From positions 1 to 48,916 of the forward strand of contig JBJHBH010000015.1 in the NCBI GenBank assembly GCA_050485365.1: 48,916 bases of DNA. Direction: 5' to 3'. The translations under genes and the position numbers were made by a program. The DNA comes from JARFUG01 sp050485365. GTDB lineage: Bacteria; Desulfobacterota; Desulfuromonadia; Desulfuromonadales; JACZKF01. The notes beneath the pieces were generated by a model. It was not told the origin of the DNA and made no database searches. It saw nothing but the letters and a program-made list of their open reading frames with translations. The stretch's first letter is position 1. Each line of letters starts with the position of its first letter. Shown in pieces: positions 40,721 to 48,916 of this stretch.

Positions 40721-41817
40721 GCCATCCGCTCTCCGTACACCCCCTGGTAGTAGTCGCGATAGGCTCCGCTGCGCACCTCGTCGATCCAGCGCCGGTTTTC
40801 GAGATACCAATCGACGGTGCGTCGAATCCCCTCCTCGAAGGAGACCGAGGGCTTCCACCCGAGCTCGCTGCGGATTTTGGTTGCGTCGATGGCGTAGCGC
40901 CGGTCGTGGCCGGGGCGGTCGGTCACGAAACGGATGAGGGAGGTGCGGGGCGCGCCGCCTTCAAGAGGTCCGACCCTCTCATCGAGAATTGCGCAGATGG
41001 TGCGCACCACCTCGATGTTCTGCTTTTCGCTGTTGCCGCCGACGTTGTAGGTCTCCCCCGCCCTCCCCTTCTCCAACACGGCCAAAATCGCGGCACAGTG
41101 ATCTTCGACGTAGAGCCAGTCGCGAACGTTCTTCCCGTCGCCGTAGACCGGCAGTTCCTTCCCTTCCAGCGCGTTGCTGATGATCAGGGGGATCAGCTTC
41201 TCAGGGAAATGATAGGGTCCGTAATTGTTGGAGCAGTTGGTGATCAGGGTCTGCAGGCCGTAGGTGTGATGGTAGGCGCTGACCAGATGATCGGAGGAGG
41301 CTTTGCTGGCCGAATACGGCGAGCGCGGATCGAAAGGGGTCTCTTCGGAAAAGAGACCGGTATCGCCGAGCGAGCCGTAGACTTCGTCGGTGGAAACGTG
41401 GAGGAAGCGGGGCGCGGATCTCCCAAAGGTTATCTCGTCCCTCTTTCCTCGTCCCTCGTCCCTGAGCCATTCTTTTCGGGCCGCTTCGAGGAGAGTGAAC
41501 GTCCCCAGGATATTGGTGCGGATGAACTCTGCGGGCCCTTCGATGCTGCGATCGACATGCGACTCGGCGGCGAAGTGGACGACCGTGTCGATCTTCTCAT
41601 CCGAGAAGATCTCCTCCACCAGCGATGCGTCGCAGATGTCCCCTTGCACGAAGCGGTAGTTCGGTGACCGTTCGATGTCGACGAGATTGGCGGGATTGCC
41701 GGCGTAGGTCAGCTTGTCGAGATTGACGATGCGGCAGTCGGGCAGCTTTTCAATGGCGATGCGTACAAAATTGGAGCCGATGAAACCGCAACCTCCGGTC
41801 ACCAGAATGTTCTTCAT
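40708..41817 (-). CDS. rmlB: dTDP-glucose 4,6-dehydratase
   Basis: A 369-residue SDR, second step of dTDP-rhamnose synthesis. Rossmann motif LVTGGCGFIGSNF (about 4-16), HFAAESHVDRSI (about 81), HVSTDEVYGSLG with the active Thr-Asp-Glu (about 132), YSASKASSDHLV (Y-x3-K, about 159), NCSNNYGPYHFPEKLIP (about 192). The start at 41817 follows AAAGGACGG. Upstream is an inverted REP pair. Normal length. Confidence 0.98.
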   Translation of the reverse strand: MKNILVTGGCGFIGSNFVRIAIEKLPDCRIVNLDKLTYAGNPANLVDIERSPNYRFVQGDICDASLVEEIFSDEKIDTVVHFAAESHVDRSIEGPAEFIRTNILGTFTLLEAARKEWLRDEGRGKRDEITFGRSAPRFLHVSTDEVYGSLGDTGLFSEETPFDPRSPYSASKASSDHLVSAYHHTYGLQTLITNCSNNYGPYHFPEKLIPLIISNALEGKELPVYGDGKNVRDWLYVEDHCAAILAVLEKGRAGETYNVGGNSEKQNIEVVRTICAILDERVGPLEGGAPRTSLIRFVTDRPGHDRRYAIDATKIRSELGWKPSVSFEEGIRRTVDWYLENRRWIDEVRSGAYRDYYQGVYGERMACAD

Positions 41818-41856
41818 TTCCGTCCTTTCACTGGCAAAATTCAACTTCGCAATCAA

Positions 41857-41921
41857 GGGCGAGATGAATCGCGCCCCTACCACGCAACCGGTGCGCGGTA
41901 GGGGCGCAACTCATTGCGCCC
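41857..41921. repeat. REP-like element: outward pair of GTAGGGGCGC palindromes
   Basis: One copy inverted (41857-41880, ending GCGCCCCTAC), 17 nt of spacer, then one direct copy (41898-41921, starting GTAGGGGCGCAACTC and ending TTGCGCCC). The same motif as at 8893-9002, in the opposite arrangement, between the dehydrogenase and rmlB genes. Confidence 0.9.
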
Positions 41922-41932
41922 TGCCTCATCGA

Positions 41933-43249
41933 TCACAGACTCCAATAGAGCAAACCCGCCTCTTCCACCTCGGTGCGGCGCAGGGCCGATTTGACGTCCA
42001 TGATCACCCCCTTGCCGTTGCCGTTGCAGCAGAGCTGCTTCAGGCGCGCCGGTGTGAAATCGCTGAACGCGTTGTGGGAGACCGCCCAGACGACGGCATC
42101 GACAGCCCCGGCGGCGTCCAGTTGCACAAGATCCAGGCCGTACTCGTGGCGGGCGTCTTCGGGGTCGGCAAGGGGATCGTGCACCAGCGTCTCGATCTCG
42201 TATTCCTTGAGCTCCCGGAGGATATCGACGACTTTGGTATTGCGGATGTCGGGGACGTTCTCCTTGAAGGTGAGCCCCAGGATGAGGACCCGCGCCCCCT
42301 TGACCGCCTTGTCGGCCTGAATCATCTTCTTCACCGTCATCTCGGCGACGTATTTGCCCATGCCGTCGTTGATGCGGCGGCCGGCGAGGATGACCTGGGG
42401 GTTGTATCCGATCTCTTCGGCCTTGTAGGTGAGATAATACGGGTCGACGCCGATGCAGTGTCCCCCCACCAGGCCGGGGAAGAATTTGAGGAAATTCCAC
42501 TTCGTCCCCGCCGCCTCGAGGACGTCGCGGGTCGGAATCTCCATCTTGTTGAAGATGATGGCGAGCTCGTTCATCAGAGCGATGTTGAGGTCACGCTGGG
42601 TGTTTTCGATGACCTTGGCCGCCTCGGCGACCTTGATGGAGGAGGCGCGATGGACGCCGGCGGTGACGACCATCTCATAGACGGCAGCAACCGTCTCGAG
42701 GGTCTCGGCGTCCTGCCCCGCGACAACCTTGACGATCTTGTCGACGGTGTGGACCTTGTCTCCGGGGTTGATGCGCTCGGGGGAGTAGCCGACCTTGAAA
42801 TCGCGCCCGCACTTCAGGCCCGATTCCTTTTCGAGGATGGGGACACAGATTTCCTCGGTCACGCCGGGGTAGACCGTCGATTCATAGACGACGATGGAGC
42901 CTGGTGCGAGATTGCGACCGATGGTCGTCGACGAGGAGATGACCGGGCGCAGGTCGGGGGTGCGGTGCTCGTCAATGGGGGTCGGAACCGTTACGATGAT
43001 GAAACGCGCCTCGCGCAGACGAGCGGGATCGAGGGTATAGTCGATATGGGTCGAGGCGAGGTCGTCACGGGACATCTCCGCGGTGGAGTCGAAACCGCGG
43101 CGCAACTCGGCGATCTTCTTTTCACTGATATCGTAGCCGATCACCTTGGCCCGGCGCCCGAAAGCAGCGGCAAGGGGGAGCCCGACATATCCGAGGCCGA
43201 CGACGGCGATGCGAGCATCCCCTTTTATGATTCGATCAGCTGTAACCAT
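41933..43249 (-). CDS. Nucleotide-sugar dehydrogenase (TviB/WbpA-type, UDP-N-acetylhexosaminuronate forming)
   Basis: A 438-residue UDP-glucose/UDP-GlcNAc dehydrogenase family enzyme. Rossmann motif IAVVGLGYVGLPLAAAFG (about 14-31), VTVPTPID (about 86-93), YESTVYPGVTEE (about 121), KVGYSPERINPGD (about 152), and the catalytic Cys in GLVGGHCIGVDPYYLT (about 259-274). The C-terminal domain has ILGLTFKENVPDIRNTKV. The GYSPERINPGD text and length match TviB/WbpO-like enzymes oxidising UDP-GlcNAc or UDP-GalNAc rather than UDP-glucose. The 4-epimerase at 47008 in the same locus would supply or convert the substrate. Substrate specificity is inferred. Confidence 0.92.
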   Translation of the reverse strand: MVTADRIIKGDARIAVVGLGYVGLPLAAAFGRRAKVIGYDISEKKIAELRRGFDSTAEMSRDDLASTHIDYTLDPARLREARFIIVTVPTPIDEHRTPDLRPVISSSTTIGRNLAPGSIVVYESTVYPGVTEEICVPILEKESGLKCGRDFKVGYSPERINPGDKVHTVDKIVKVVAGQDAETLETVAAVYEMVVTAGVHRASSIKVAEAAKVIENTQRDLNIALMNELAIIFNKMEIPTRDVLEAAGTKWNFLKFFPGLVGGHCIGVDPYYLTYKAEEIGYNPQVILAGRRINDGMGKYVAEMTVKKMIQADKAVKGARVLILGLTFKENVPDIRNTKVVDILRELKEYEIETLVHDPLADPEDARHEYGLDLVQLDAAGAVDAVVWAVSHNAFSDFTPARLKQLCCNGNGKGVIMDVKSALRRTEVEEAGLLYWSL

Positions 43250-43283
43250 GATGGATGTGTCCTCTCGAAGGGAGAAAGTTACT

Positions 43284-43901
43284 TTAAGTAAATTTCTCTA
43301 ACTTATCGGACGACTCGAAAATGTCAACGCCCGACAGGATGCGTTCGGCGGCGTCCAAGAGATCGCGGCAGCAAGGGGTGCGGGGAACTTTGTGCGCCTC
43401 GCTTTTGCCGTATCCCGTCAGAACGAGCACAGAGCGGCACCCCGACCTCTTTCCGGCTTCGATATCGGCGACCTTATCTCCTACCATGAAAGAGGCGCTC
43501 AGGTCGATATCGAAATCGGCTGCGGCCTGCAACAGCATCCCGGGATTTCCCTTGCGGCAGTCGCATTCCCGCCGATACTCTCCCACCCCTTCGTGCGGAT
43601 GGTGAGGGCAGACGTAAAAGGCGTCGATGGCAGTATCGAAGCGGGCGAGCTCGGCCTGCAGATGAGCGTGGAGCCGCTGTACGTCCTCAAGGGGGAAATA
43701 TCCTCTCGCCACCCCCGACTGATTGCTCACGACGATGACGAGAAAACCGGCCTGCTTCAGGCGCCGAATCGCCTCGGGAGCACCGGGGATGAACTCGAAA
43801 TCCTCCACGCGATGCAGATAGTTCTTCTCGACGTTTATGGTGCCGTCACGATCGAGAAAAACCGCCCGGCGCGCGGTTTTTCTCGCCAACTCCTCACTCA
43901 T
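43284..43901 (-). CDS. gmhB: D-glycero-beta-D-manno-heptose 1,7-bisphosphate 7-phosphatase
   Basis: A roughly 205-residue HAD phosphatase in ADP-heptose synthesis. The nucleophile motif FLDRDGTIN (about 15-23), SNQSGVARGYF (about 60), the Zn-binding loop CPHHPHEGVGEYRRECDCRKGNPGM (about 100-124) and MVGDKVADIEAGKRSGC (about 140-156) are all present. It begins at an ATG overlapping the hldE stop (TGATG); a GTG at 43904 is an alternative. Together with gmhA and hldE it completes the pathway from sedoheptulose 7-phosphate. Cytoplasmic. Confidence 0.96.
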   Translation of the reverse strand: MSEELARKTARRAVFLDRDGTINVEKNYLHRVEDFEFIPGAPEAIRRLKQAGFLVIVVSNQSGVARGYFPLEDVQRLHAHLQAELARFDTAIDAFYVCPHHPHEGVGEYRRECDCRKGNPGMLLQAAADFDIDLSASFMVGDKVADIEAGKRSGCRSVLVLTGYGKSEAHKVPRTPCCRDLLDAAERILSGVDIFESSDKLEKFT

Positions 43902-45373
43902 CACTCCTCACTGTATTGCCGAAGAATTCTCTCGACAATCCCCGTCGTCGATTTGCCATCGACGAAGTGAATCAGTTCGACCCGCCCTCCCCAGCTTTCG
44001 ACGAGATCTTTTCCGACGACCCCTTCGGGGGTGTAGTCTCCCCCTTTCACGAGAATCTGCGGACGGAGAGCGCAAATCAGATCCCGGGGAGTGTCTTCGT
44101 CGAAGACGACGACGTAGTCGATGCAGTTAAGAGCCGCCATGATGTGTGCGCGCTCCTCCTGGCTGATGAGAGGTCGTTTCGGTCCTTTGAGCCGGCGGAT
44201 GGAGGCATCGGAGTTGAGCCCGAGGACGAGCAGATCTCCGAGTCGTCGGGCGGCCTGAAGATATTTGACGTGCCCGACGTGCAGAAGATCGAAGCATCCG
44301 TTGGTGAAGACGACGGTTTTTCCCCTGCGACGCTCTTCCTCCAGGCGCCGGGCGAGGACCTCGCGCGAAGCGATCTTTGCATCGCCGTCGTGGTGGAGAT
44401 GGGAGTGCGCCGCGAGGAGCTCATCCGGAAGGACGGTGGAGGTGCCGACTTTCCCCACGACGACGCCAGCGGCGAGATTCGACAGCCGGGCCGCGTCGGG
44501 CAGGGGGAGCCCGCCGGCCAGTGCGGCCCCAAGGAGGCAGAGGACGGTATCGCCGGCGCCGGTCACGTCGAAAACTTCGCGGGCGAGGGTCGGGATATTT
44601 TCCTGCGAGCCGTCGCGAAAGAAGAGCGTCATCCCCTCTTCACTGCGGGTGATCAGCAGAGCGTCAAGGTCGAGCTCCTCCCGCAGGGTGCGCCCCGCGA
44701 GATGCAGCGACTGCTCATCGTCGATGGAGATGCCGGAGGCGATTTGCGCCTCCTTGCGGTTGGGGGTAAGAACCGTCGCCCCGCGATATTTGCGGTAGTC
44801 GCTCCCCTTCGGATCGATGACGACCGGCACTGCACATTCCCGTCCGGCGGCGATGATCCTGCGCAACAGCCCCTCGGTGAGGACCCCTTTGAGGTAGTCG
44901 GAGACAAGAATGACATCGGTCGCTGAAACCGTCTCCTCGACAAAGAGAGCCATCCGCTCTTCCAGAACCGCCGAGACGGGAGCGCGGCTCTCCCGATCGA
45001 AGCGCAGCATCTGCTGATTGCTGGCGAGAATGCGCGTCTTGCGTCCGGTCGTCCGTCCTGGTTCGGAGAAGATCCCCCTCGTCCCGACGCCCAGATCCCC
45101 CAGCATCCCCTCAAGACGCCGTCCATCCTCATTGTCTCCCAGTACGCTTGCCACCTCAACGCGACAACCGAGGGCCAGCAGATTATTGACGACGTTCCCC
45201 GCTCCTCCGAGGCGCAGATCCTCTCGCCCGATATCGACGACCTGCACAGGGGCCTCGGGGGAGATGCGATCTGTCTTTCCCCAAAGATACTCGTCAAGCA
45301 TCAGGTCGCCGATCACCAGGGCGCGTACGGCGGGAAGACGGGAGAGAAAACTTTCAATTTCGAGTCGGTTCAT
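43901..45373 (-). CDS. hldE: Bifunctional heptose 7-phosphate kinase/ADP-heptose synthase
   Basis: A 490-residue fusion. The N-terminal ribokinase-like domain (about 1-320) has VIGDLMLDEYLWG, LGGAGNVVNNLLALG and the catalytic DVTGAGDTVLCLLGAAL (about 265-281). The C-terminal nucleotidyltransferase (about 345-490) has VVFTNGCFDLLHVGHVKYLQAAR with the HxGH motif and GLNSDASIRRLKGPKRP. It phosphorylates heptose 7-P and later forms ADP-glycero-manno-heptose for LPS core. The ATG at 45373 is preferred to an upstream TTG; no strong Shine-Dalgarno is present. Adjacent to gmhB. Confidence 0.97.
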   Translation of the reverse strand: MNRLEIESFLSRLPAVRALVIGDLMLDEYLWGKTDRISPEAPVQVVDIGREDLRLGGAGNVVNNLLALGCRVEVASVLGDNEDGRRLEGMLGDLGVGTRGIFSEPGRTTGRKTRILASNQQMLRFDRESRAPVSAVLEERMALFVEETVSATDVILVSDYLKGVLTEGLLRRIIAAGRECAVPVVIDPKGSDYRKYRGATVLTPNRKEAQIASGISIDDEQSLHLAGRTLREELDLDALLITRSEEGMTLFFRDGSQENIPTLAREVFDVTGAGDTVLCLLGAALAGGLPLPDAARLSNLAAGVVVGKVGTSTVLPDELLAAHSHLHHDGDAKIASREVLARRLEEERRRGKTVVFTNGCFDLLHVGHVKYLQAARRLGDLLVLGLNSDASIRRLKGPKRPLISQEERAHIMAALNCIDYVVVFDEDTPRDLICALRPQILVKGGDYTPEGVVGKDLVESWGGRVELIHFVDGKSTTGIVERILRQYSEE

Positions 45374-45413
45374 GATCAAAATCCGTAAAGTGAGGCGATA
45401 CCTCCCCTCACCC

Positions 45414-46376
45414 CTAACTCCTTACTTTACTGATCCGCTCAAGCACGGCAGCGGCGAACAAAGGAATATTGATCTCGTGATGGCCCGTAATGGTGAACCC
45501 GCGCCCCCCGCCGGAGGTCGGCCGCTTCACCACATTCTGCAGGGGGCGGTAATGCTGGATCATGTCGAAATTGGCGGTGGTGAAGTTGTCGACATGATGG
45601 CCGAGGTTCTGAACGACGGAGAGCGCCTTGAGAAAGACCTCGGGGAGGAGGACGGCCGAGCCGACGTTGAGCCAGACCCCTCCGTCGCCTAAATCGGCGA
45701 CGACGGAAGCGAGGAGGCGAAAATCGCGAAAGGTCATTTCGCCGGTGATGGCGCCGTCGACTTCGGGGTGCTGATGGATGATGTCGGTTCCAAGTGCAAC
45801 GTGCACGGTCACGGGAATCTTCTTTCCGATGCAGGCCGCCAGAAGGCTGTATTCACGATAGGGATGCTCTCCCTCGACGATGCGCTTTGCGATCGCTTCG
45901 CCGAAACCGATGCCGTCCGAGAGCCCTTCGCGAAGAGCCCTGTTCATCCCGCCGCCCGTCTCTTCGGAGAAGCCGAAATCCCCCGAGTGCAGGACCGCTC
46001 CGACGTCCTCAGAAGTCGCCCCGACGAGGGAGACTTCGTAATCGTGGATGGCGGCCGAACCGTTCATCGCCACGGCCGTGACGATCTCGGCATCGATGAG
46101 CGCCTTCAGGATCGGCTGCAGGCCGCACTTGATCACGTGCCCGCCCATGGCCAATACGACCGGACGCCCTTTGCGCCTGGCCTCCACGACGGCGTCAACG
46201 ACGCCGCGCAGGCTGTCGGCTCCCAGCAGGCGGGGCATGGCGTCGAAGAAGTCGGAGAAGGTGGAACCCGGCCGAAGGCTTCCAGCGAAATGTTCCTTGA
46301 CGTTGACCTTGTTGTCGCGGGTTTTGATGGAGTAGGTTTTGATCCCCTGCAGGTCGATGGGGCGGTAGGTCTTCAT
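45414..46376 (-). CDS. Uncharacterised conserved protein in heptose operon, deoxyhypusine-synthase-like
   Basis: A roughly 320-residue soluble protein with no signal. Gly-rich turns in a Rossmann-like frame are visible: VVLAMGGHVIKCGLQPILKAL (about 73-93), AMNGSAAIHDYEVSLVGATSEDVGAVL (about 102-128), VHVALGTDIIHQHPEVDGAITGEM (about 192-215) and a C-terminal KRPTSGGGRGFTITGHHEIN. The overall look suggests a DHS-like NAD-binding fold, but I cannot name an activity. The ATG overlaps the gmhA stop (ATGA) and hldE follows 40 nt later, so it is embedded in the ADP-heptose operon. It may act on a heptose or nucleotide-sugar intermediate; that is only guilt by association. Confidence 0.75.
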   Translation of the reverse strand: MKTYRPIDLQGIKTYSIKTRDNKVNVKEHFAGSLRPGSTFSDFFDAMPRLLGADSLRGVVDAVVEARRKGRPVVLAMGGHVIKCGLQPILKALIDAEIVTAVAMNGSAAIHDYEVSLVGATSEDVGAVLHSGDFGFSEETGGGMNRALREGLSDGIGFGEAIAKRIVEGEHPYREYSLLAACIGKKIPVTVHVALGTDIIHQHPEVDGAITGEMTFRDFRLLASVVADLGDGGVWLNVGSAVLLPEVFLKALSVVQNLGHHVDNFTTANFDMIQHYRPLQNVVKRPTSGGGRGFTITGHHEINIPLFAAAVLERISKVRS

Positions 46377-46966
46377 TGAACTGTTCCGCAATCGGACGAC
46401 AGATCGATTTCCTGTTCGATCAAACCGCAAAGCAGATGAAGAATGGTAATATGAGCCTCCTGGATATGTGAAACCTCCAACTCCGGGACCGTAAGGGCGA
46501 GATCGACCGCTTCGGCAATTTGACCACCGTCTCTTCCGAGAAGGGCAACGGTGGAGCACCCGAGGGAATTCGCGACGCTGAGCGCGCGGATGACGTTCTC
46601 GGAACGACCGCTGGTGGAAATCCCGATAACGACATCACCAGGCCGCGCAAGGGCCAGGACCTGTCGCCTGAACACTTCATCGAAACCGAAATCGTTCCCC
46701 AGCGCCGTCAGGATGGAAGTATCCGTGCTCAATGCAATGGCCGGAAGAGGTTTGCGCTCCCGCAAAAAACGACCAACCAATTCCGCAGCCATGTGCTGGG
46801 CATCCGCCGCCGAACCACCGTTGCCCATTATCAGAATCTTGTTTCCTCGATGAAGTACCTCGGTAAGCAGCTGAGCACATCGCAAAATCTCCTCGTCGAG
46901 CTCATTGACCACCCGCTCCAGAGCACGCAGATGCCCGGCAAAATAGTCGGCCAGAGTCGACCTCAT
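46373..46966 (-). CDS. gmhA: Sedoheptulose 7-phosphate isomerase
   Basis: A 197-residue SIS-domain isomerase making D-glycero-D-manno-heptose 7-phosphate, the first step to ADP-heptose. ILIMGNGGSAADAQHMAAELVGRFLRERKPLPAIALSTD (about 44-82) is diagnostic, with NDFGFDEVFRRQVLALARPGDVVIGISTSGRSENVI (about 90-125) and the C-terminal SHIQEAHITILHLLCGLIE with catalytic His/Gln. The start at 46966 has an excellent GAGGAGG 5-7 nt upstream; the longer ORF to 47029 overlaps the epimerase and is rejected. Coupled to the DHS-like gene. Confidence 0.96.
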   Translation of the reverse strand: MRSTLADYFAGHLRALERVVNELDEEILRCAQLLTEVLHRGNKILIMGNGGSAADAQHMAAELVGRFLRERKPLPAIALSTDTSILTALGNDFGFDEVFRRQVLALARPGDVVIGISTSGRSENVIRALSVANSLGCSTVALLGRDGGQIAEAVDLALTVPELEVSHIQEAHITILHLLCGLIEQEIDLSSDCGTVQ

Positions 46967-47007
46967 CCGGGCCCTCCTCGCAAGCGCTTGACAGGAGAGC
47001 GCAGGAT

Positions 47008-47946
47008 CTACAGGTTGCGTTTGTACCATTCGATGGACTCCCTTAGGCCGTCCCTGAAGTTGATCCCCCCCTCGTACCCGAGCAACCGGCGTGCCTTGGA
47101 GATGTCAGCCAGACTGTCGCGGACATCACCTTGGCGAAGAGGACCGTGAACCGGCCGGATTTCGGTCCCGAGCAGCCTTTGCAACTCGGCATAAACCCGC
47201 ACAAGAGAGGTGCGCTCACCACAGGCGATATTGAAGACCTCCCCGGCAGCGGCAACCGGCGCTTCGCAAGCACGCAGGTTGGCTTCGACGGCGTTGGCCA
47301 CAAAGGTGAAATCCCTCGTCTGCTCCCCGTCGCCGTTTATCGTCGGCGCCTTGCCCCGAAGAAGAGCACTGACGAAAAGGGGGATTACTGCGGCGTACTG
47401 CGAATACGGATCCTGCCGGGGACCAAAGACGTTGAAATAGCGAAGCCCGACCGTCTCCATTCCGTAGCAGCGCCCGAAGACCTGCGCGTAGAGCTCGTCG
47501 GCGTATTTCGTCACGGCATAGGGCGAAAGGGGATTGCCAATGCGATCCTCGACCTTGGGGAGGCCGGGATGATCTCCGTAGGTGGAGGAAGACGCCGCGT
47601 AGACGAAACGCTTCACCCCCGCATCGCGCGCGGCCAGAAGCATCTTCACCGTGCCGGTGACGTTCACCTCATGACTCGTGAGCGGGTCCTCGATGGATCG
47701 GGGAACGCTTCCGAGGGCCGCCTGGTGCAAAACGAAATCGACCCCGTCGCAGGCGCGGCGGCAGGTGTCGAGATCACGGATGTCCCCCTCGATCAGTTCG
47801 ATGCGGTCGATACAGTGCGAGAGGTTATCCCGTTTTCCTGTGGCGAAATTGTCGAGAACGCGCACCCGCTCTCCGCGGGTCAGCAGTTCGTCGACAATGT
47901 GGGAACCGATGAAACCTCCTCCTCCGGTGACGAGAAATTTCTTCAT
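47008..47946 (-). CDS. NAD-dependent UDP-sugar 4-epimerase (WbpP/TviC-like)
   Basis: A 312-residue extended SDR. FLVTGGGGFIGSHIVDELL (about 4-22), HQAALGSVPRSIEDPL (about 74-89), YAASSSTYGDHPGLPK (about 115-130), SPYAVTKYADELYAQVF (Y-x3-K, about 140-156) and LRYFNVFGPRQDPYSQYAAVIP (about 167-188). The SVPRS and YGPRQDP text resembles WbpP/TviC UDP-GlcNAc 4-epimerases rather than GalE. Paired with the TviB-like dehydrogenase it would supply UDP-GalNAc/GalNAcA. Its ATG overlaps the upstream ligase stop (ATGA). Confidence 0.9.
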   Translation of the reverse strand: MKKFLVTGGGGFIGSHIVDELLTRGERVRVLDNFATGKRDNLSHCIDRIELIEGDIRDLDTCRRACDGVDFVLHQAALGSVPRSIEDPLTSHEVNVTGTVKMLLAARDAGVKRFVYAASSSTYGDHPGLPKVEDRIGNPLSPYAVTKYADELYAQVFGRCYGMETVGLRYFNVFGPRQDPYSQYAAVIPLFVSALLRGKAPTINGDGEQTRDFTFVANAVEANLRACEAPVAAAGEVFNIACGERTSLVRVYAELQRLLGTEIRPVHGPLRQGDVRDSLADISKARRLLGYEGGINFRDGLRESIEWYKRNL

Positions 47947-48916
47947 GCTGACCTTTTCAACTCCCTGTCCTCATTGCGGGACGATGCGGCGTGAGCGCAG
48001 TAGAGCGCCATCAACCAGAATAGAACGAGTGACCAGACCGAAGAATATACCGCAAAGTGAGTGTTTAGAGGGAAAAAAGCTGCCAGCAAAGCCAAACCGA
48101 AAGGGAGAAGAGTCCTTTTCTGCGACCGATCGGCCCTTCGCCACAGGTGGACCAATACCCCCATTGCGGCCGCCCAGCCGCTCAGACCGATGAAGCCGGT
48201 CTCGCTACCGATATCAAGAAGGAGCTGATGTGCATGAGCGGCACCGGCATCGTCTGCCCATGGCTCCACAAACAGATCCCGAGTGTCCGCATGATCGACA
48301 TAGGCATGGCGAAACCCCCTTGCACCGACTCCGTTAAGGGGATTTTCCTGGAACATCTTAACCGCAGTGCGCCAGATTGGAACTCGGTAGGTCATAGCCA
48401 AATTGACCGATTCGCGATCTCCCCTGAGGACGAGAGAGGTACGCTCGACGGTGGCTGCGAACCCAGGGGAATACGCGTAGACGGTGCCGACTCCGACAAT
48501 CCCGGCGACCACGATAGCTGTGCTCAGTCTCAGGAACTGCTTCCTGTTTTCCCTGAAAGCATGAAGCGCAAGCCCCGAAAGGATGACGGCAAAAGCGATC
48601 CACCCGCCTCGGCTGAATGAAAGGAGCACGATCGTCAGGACCCCGGTAAAGACGCCGAGAAGTACTACCGGATGCCATTGTCGCTTGGCATATACAAGCA
48701 AAAAGGGGGAAAAGAGCGCCATGCACCAACCAAGTTTCAGAGGATAACGGCCGAAGATGCCGCCTAGCCGGTCTCCTTCGGCATAGGTGTATCCAAAAAG
48801 GTCAACGCCGCGCACCACCTGCAGAAGGGAATCCCCTACCCAGAACAGGAGTCCCCAGGCGCAGAGCCGCAAAAAACGATCTCTTGCCAGACCGCCGGAA
48901 AGAGTGTGGATGATGA
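47943..48916 (-). CDS. O-antigen ligase/polymerase family membrane protein (WaaL-like), 5' end outside window
   Basis: A polytopic inner-membrane protein, open to the window edge upstream. Helices are spread through the visible part with the characteristic cytoplasmic RGGWIAFAVIL turn (ltfSRGGWIAF, about residue 88) and the large periplasmic loop with the ligase-type text YRVPIWRTAVKMFQENPLNGVGARGFRHAY (about 165-195) and AHAHQLLLDIGSETGFIG with the conserved His (about 215-235). The Wzy_C family covers both O-antigen ligases and polymerases. Given the Wzm/Wzt exporter and heptose genes, ligase is more likely. The rest of the gene lies beyond position 48916. Confidence 0.85.
   Translation of the reverse strand, partial: IIHTLSGGLARDRFLRLCAWGLLFWVGDSLLQVVRGVDLFGYTYAEGDRLGGIFGRYPLKLGWCMALFSPFLLVYAKRQWHPVVLLGVFTGVLTIVLLSFSRGGWIAFAVILSGLALHAFRENRKQFLRLSTAIVVAGIVGVGTVYAYSPGFAATVERTSLVLRGDRESVNLAMTYRVPIWRTAVKMFQENPLNGVGARGFRHAYVDHADTRDLFVEPWADDAGAAHAHQLLLDIGSETGFIGLSGWAAAMGVLVHLWRRADRSQKRTLLPFGLALLAAFFPLNTHFAVYSSVWSLVLFWLMALYCAHAASSRNEDRELKRSA

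Noticed and set aside
39824..40858. Long form of RmlD starting at 40858
   Set aside because: The extra 46 residues are Arg-rich out-of-frame rmlB sequence; the Rossmann strand begins at ATG 40720.
45414..46559. Long form of the DHS-like protein starting at 46559
   Set aside because: The first 61 residues overlap gmhA out of frame and have no ribosome site; ATG 46376 is coupled to gmhA.

Overview
The window (about 60% G+C by eye) looks like chromosome from an anaerobic deltaproteobacterium of the Desulfuromonadales/Geobacterales type. This is inferred from gene content (nuoMN, the hgcAB mercury-methylation pair, guaBA, an LPP20/LpoB lipoprotein group, an ADP-heptose and dTDP-rhamnose O-antigen locus), not from a database search. 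No rRNA, tRNA, CRISPR array, prophage or complete insertion sequence was recognised.

Layout. 1-2036 (+): end of nuoM and complete nuoN, closing a complex I operon. 2154-4370 (-): small hypothetical protein, WYL-domain regulator, MazG-like pyrophosphohydrolase, coiled-coil protein. 4430-11061 (-): guaA, guaB, M42 aminopeptidase, PHP phosphoesterase, miaB; the gaps here hold several families of short palindromic repeats. 11232-13234: small membrane protein (+), antisense to the end of a PH-like membrane protein (-) that is coupled to a degenerate M48-type lipoprotein. 13363-15967 (+): typA and an AMMECR1-family gene. 16119-17818 (+): MarR-DoxX-pirin operon. 17863-21503 (-): four lipoproteins (LPP20, LpoB, COG3014-like, LPP20). 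21733-25971 (+): potassium-channel-like protein, TetR/AcuR-like regulator, AcuI-like acryloyl-CoA reductase, crotonase, SAM methyltransferase. 26069-27471 (+): hgcA and hgcB. 27677-28807 (+): outer-membrane porin. 28925-48916 (-): a 20-kb surface polysaccharide locus with O-antigen ligase, ADP-heptose synthesis, a nucleotide-sugar dehydrogenase and epimerase, rmlBDAC, Wzm/Wzt exporter, a coiled-coil methyltransferase, glycosyltransferases and a WbaP-type initiating transferase.

The most exciting item is hgcA. Its frame is open upstream of the apparent GTG start (26174) to an ATG at 26069 through a single in-frame TGA (26129-26131). That TGA sits in a Cys-TGA-Gly-Pro context and is followed at the canonical distance by a hairpin with a bulged U at position 17 and a GGUC apical loop, very close to the E. 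coli fdhF SECIS. I read HgcA here as a selenoprotein with a vicinal Cys-Sec pair, which is striking for an enzyme that handles Hg(II). Its partner HgcB keeps Cys73 but ends with one C-terminal Cys instead of the usual pair.

Other points: a leader ORF with a hairpin between an ideal Shine-Dalgarno and its start upstream of the porin; an apparently leaderless tetR with its operator in the promoter spacer; an M48 homologue with NEIAH instead of HEIAH; and a WbdD-like capping candidate beside wzt.
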